From SM23-73-3 sp965369445 (GTDB taxonomy: Bacteria; Zixibacteria; MSB-5A5; SM1-73), in NCBI GenBank assembly GCA_965369445.1, contig CBDUQU010000160.1, positions 1-6,218 on the forward strand: a DNA stretch of 6,218 nt, in the 5' to 3' direction. The translations under genes were made by a program, and so were the position numbers. The notes beneath the pieces are model-generated. The model did not search any database. It saw only the letters and a list, made by a program, of their open reading frames with translations, and was not told the DNA's origin. The first letter of the stretch is position 1. Every line of letters begins with the position of its first letter. Shown one piece after another: positions 5,258 to 6,218 of the stretch.

Positions 5258-5504
5258 ACTCCAAGATCTCCTTCTCTCTTGTCTTCCGAGATATCTTCTT
5301 GTGCCTGTTAGCTTCCCTGAGCCGGAGCTTGCCCACAGCAGGGCCGCGGGGCACGCCGGCTTCCGAGAAGTCCATCTCTCGTCATGCGGCACATCTCCTT
5401 ATTCTTCCTCTAACAAGTCGACATACCCTAACTAGTTGTCCCCCCAAACATGATTTTACACAAAAGAAGCTGCACAAAAACTTAGATGGAACACTCTTTC
5501 TTGC
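5258..5504. other. Intergenic stretch with no recognised feature
   Basis: I find no gene, tRNA or terminator here. A short GC-rich island (about 5318-5365) interrupts otherwise mixed sequence, and CTTCCGAGA occurs twice (near 5283 and 5360). CTAAC and GTTAG motifs near 5307 and 5409-5432 were examined as possible attC ends but do not pair into an attC structure. Confidence 0.5.
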
Positions 5505-5532
5505 TTGACAATAACGCCAGGTCGCTTAAATT
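5505..5532 (+). promoter_or_regulatory. Candidate promoter for the lamin-tail gene
   Basis: A perfect -35 hexamer TTGACA (5505-5510) is followed after 16 nt by TAAATT (5527-5532), which matches the -10 consensus at four of six positions. Initiation near 5539 would leave a leader of about 108 nt before the GTG start. I saw no known riboswitch in that leader. Confidence 0.45.
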
Positions 5533-5646
5533 GAGGGTGGAAGGGAATCCGAAAAAGGACCATTGGAGTTTCAAAAAGGATCAGATATTCCGATAGACTT
5601 ATCTTTCGGCTTTGGTAACGAATGAACCCACGCAAAGGAGGGAAAC

Positions 5647-6218
5647 GTGTATTCCAAGCTCTCTTGGCAACATCTGCGGTTGCTCTTTCCTGCAATTTCT
5701 CTGCTCCTGTTCCTGGGACTTTCCCCCAACCACCTGCATGCTCAGGCCGTGCTCATCAACGAGGTGATGTTTCTTCCGGATGTGGGTAGCACCGTCCACG
5801 AGAGAGATCACGAATGGGTGGAGCTTTACAACTATGGAGCTGAGGTGAACGTGAACGGCTGGGTGATCTCCAACAGCGATGCCTCCTCAGATGCTGTCTT
5901 GCCCGCCTGGGACTTTCCTGCATCCACGTACCTGGTGGTTCACTTTACCACCGGCACCAACGACAACGACTTCTCTGATGGCGAAGGCGACTATTACGCG
6001 GGAAGTGCAGACGTCTTCTCCGAGGCCATGGACGAGTGCGCACTGTACACCGGCACACCCTCCGGTTCGACCATCATCGATTTTATGAACTGGTCGGAGA
6101 CGTTCAGCTATTCTCCGGGTCAGGCGCACGATTATGCCGTGCCGGTCGGCATCTGGACGGATGGCGAGTTCTTTACTCCCATCGACACCTCGGCCAGACA
6201 GGCTGAGGTGGCCTGGGT
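5647..6218 (+). CDS. Secreted lamin-tail-domain protein, N-terminal part (runs off right edge)
   Basis: From GTG 5647 the frame stays open for 190 codons to the window end. AAGGAGG at 5635-5641 is a near-ideal ribosome-binding site 5 nt before the GTG, which fixes the start. Residues 1 to about 32 form a signal peptide: a basic start with WQHLRLL, a hydrophobic stretch ISLLLFLGLS and a likely cleavage near HAQA. The mature protein opens with VLINEVMF and HEWVELYNYGAEVNVNGW (52-69) followed by VISNSD. This is the signature of the lamin tail domain, an immunoglobulin-like beta fold common at the start of secreted bacterial proteins. Later come LVVHFTTG (95-102), an acidic NDNDFSDGEGDYY stretch (105-117) and MNWSETFSYSPGQAHDY (147-162), which fit the rest of that domain. 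Full-length relatives are often large multi-domain surface or sorted proteins, some with a C-terminal sorting domain or a nuclease. The C-terminus is not visible, so function is unknown. It is divergent from the cassette. Confidence 0.8.
   Translation, partial: MYSKLSWQHLRLLFPAISLLLFLGLSPNHLHAQAVLINEVMFLPDVGSTVHERDHEWVELYNYGAEVNVNGWVISNSDASSDAVLPAWDFPASTYLVVHFTTGTNDNDFSDGEGDYYAGSADVFSEAMDECALYTGTPSGSTIIDFMNWSETFSYSPGQAHDYAVPVGIWTDGEFFTPIDTSARQAEVAW

Noticed and set aside
5400..5445. TAAC and GTTG/GTTAG motifs as a second attC or attI site
   Set aside because: Box spacing is wrong (2 nt between AAC and GTT) and no pairing L boxes or long inverted repeat could be found.
5299..5508. Rightward 69-codon ORF
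   Set aside because: No ribosome-binding site, biased composition, no recognisable domain, and it ends at the candidate promoter of the lamin-tail gene.
5620..5641. ACGCAAAG near the lamin-tail start as part of a c-di-GMP (GEMM) riboswitch
   Set aside because: The other conserved GEMM elements (the paired GGCAAACC segment and tetraloop-receptor arrangement) are absent. The match is confined to the ribosome-binding site area.

Overview
The window looks like chromosomal DNA of a bacterium of moderate GC with good Shine-Dalgarno sites and frequent GTG starts. A tungstopterin aldehyde:ferredoxin oxidoreductase-type gene hints at anaerobic or microaerobic metabolism. Signal-peptide proteins with DUF4097 and lamin-tail domains are common in Gram-negative lineages around the FCB group, but the sequence does not fix the phylum.

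Layout: (1) 1-2282 is a leftward gene set: a HI0933/YhiN-family flavoprotein (1017-2282), then after 28 bp a class I SAM methyltransferase (227-988, GTG start), then after 83 bp the first 47 codons of an aldehyde:ferredoxin oxidoreductase-like protein running off the left edge (1-143). (2) 2549-3616 is a rightward secreted DUF4097 protein whose middle is a ladder of 19-residue ASG repeats, followed by hairpins and a clear rho-independent terminator (3718-3746). (3) 3817-4886 has the anatomy of an integron gene cassette, read leftward: a core site GTTAGTT at 4880-4886, one gene for a NucS-like PD-(D/E)XK nuclease with an extra C-terminal domain (3940-4830), and 8 bp past its stop codon a 115-bp attC-like site (3817-3931) with R and L boxes, 5-nt spacers and one extrahelical base. 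No integrase gene is visible. (4) 4887-5646 has no convincing gene. It holds a good leftward promoter facing the cassette, several perfect hairpins and a plausible rightward promoter. (5) 5647-6218 is the start of a rightward secreted lamin-tail-domain protein with a GTG start, cut by the right edge.

The most interesting part is the solitary cassette. The two cassette ends, if joined in a circle, would rebuild a 9-bp R-box arm (one G-T wobble), better than the present linear junction. This supports real cassette boundaries and acquisition by integron-type recombination. The cargo is a probable nuclease, visibly AT-richer than the flavoprotein and DUF4097 genes nearby, so a role in defence against foreign DNA is a reasonable but unproven guess. 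The other genes appear to be ordinary housekeeping, metabolic and cell-surface genes.
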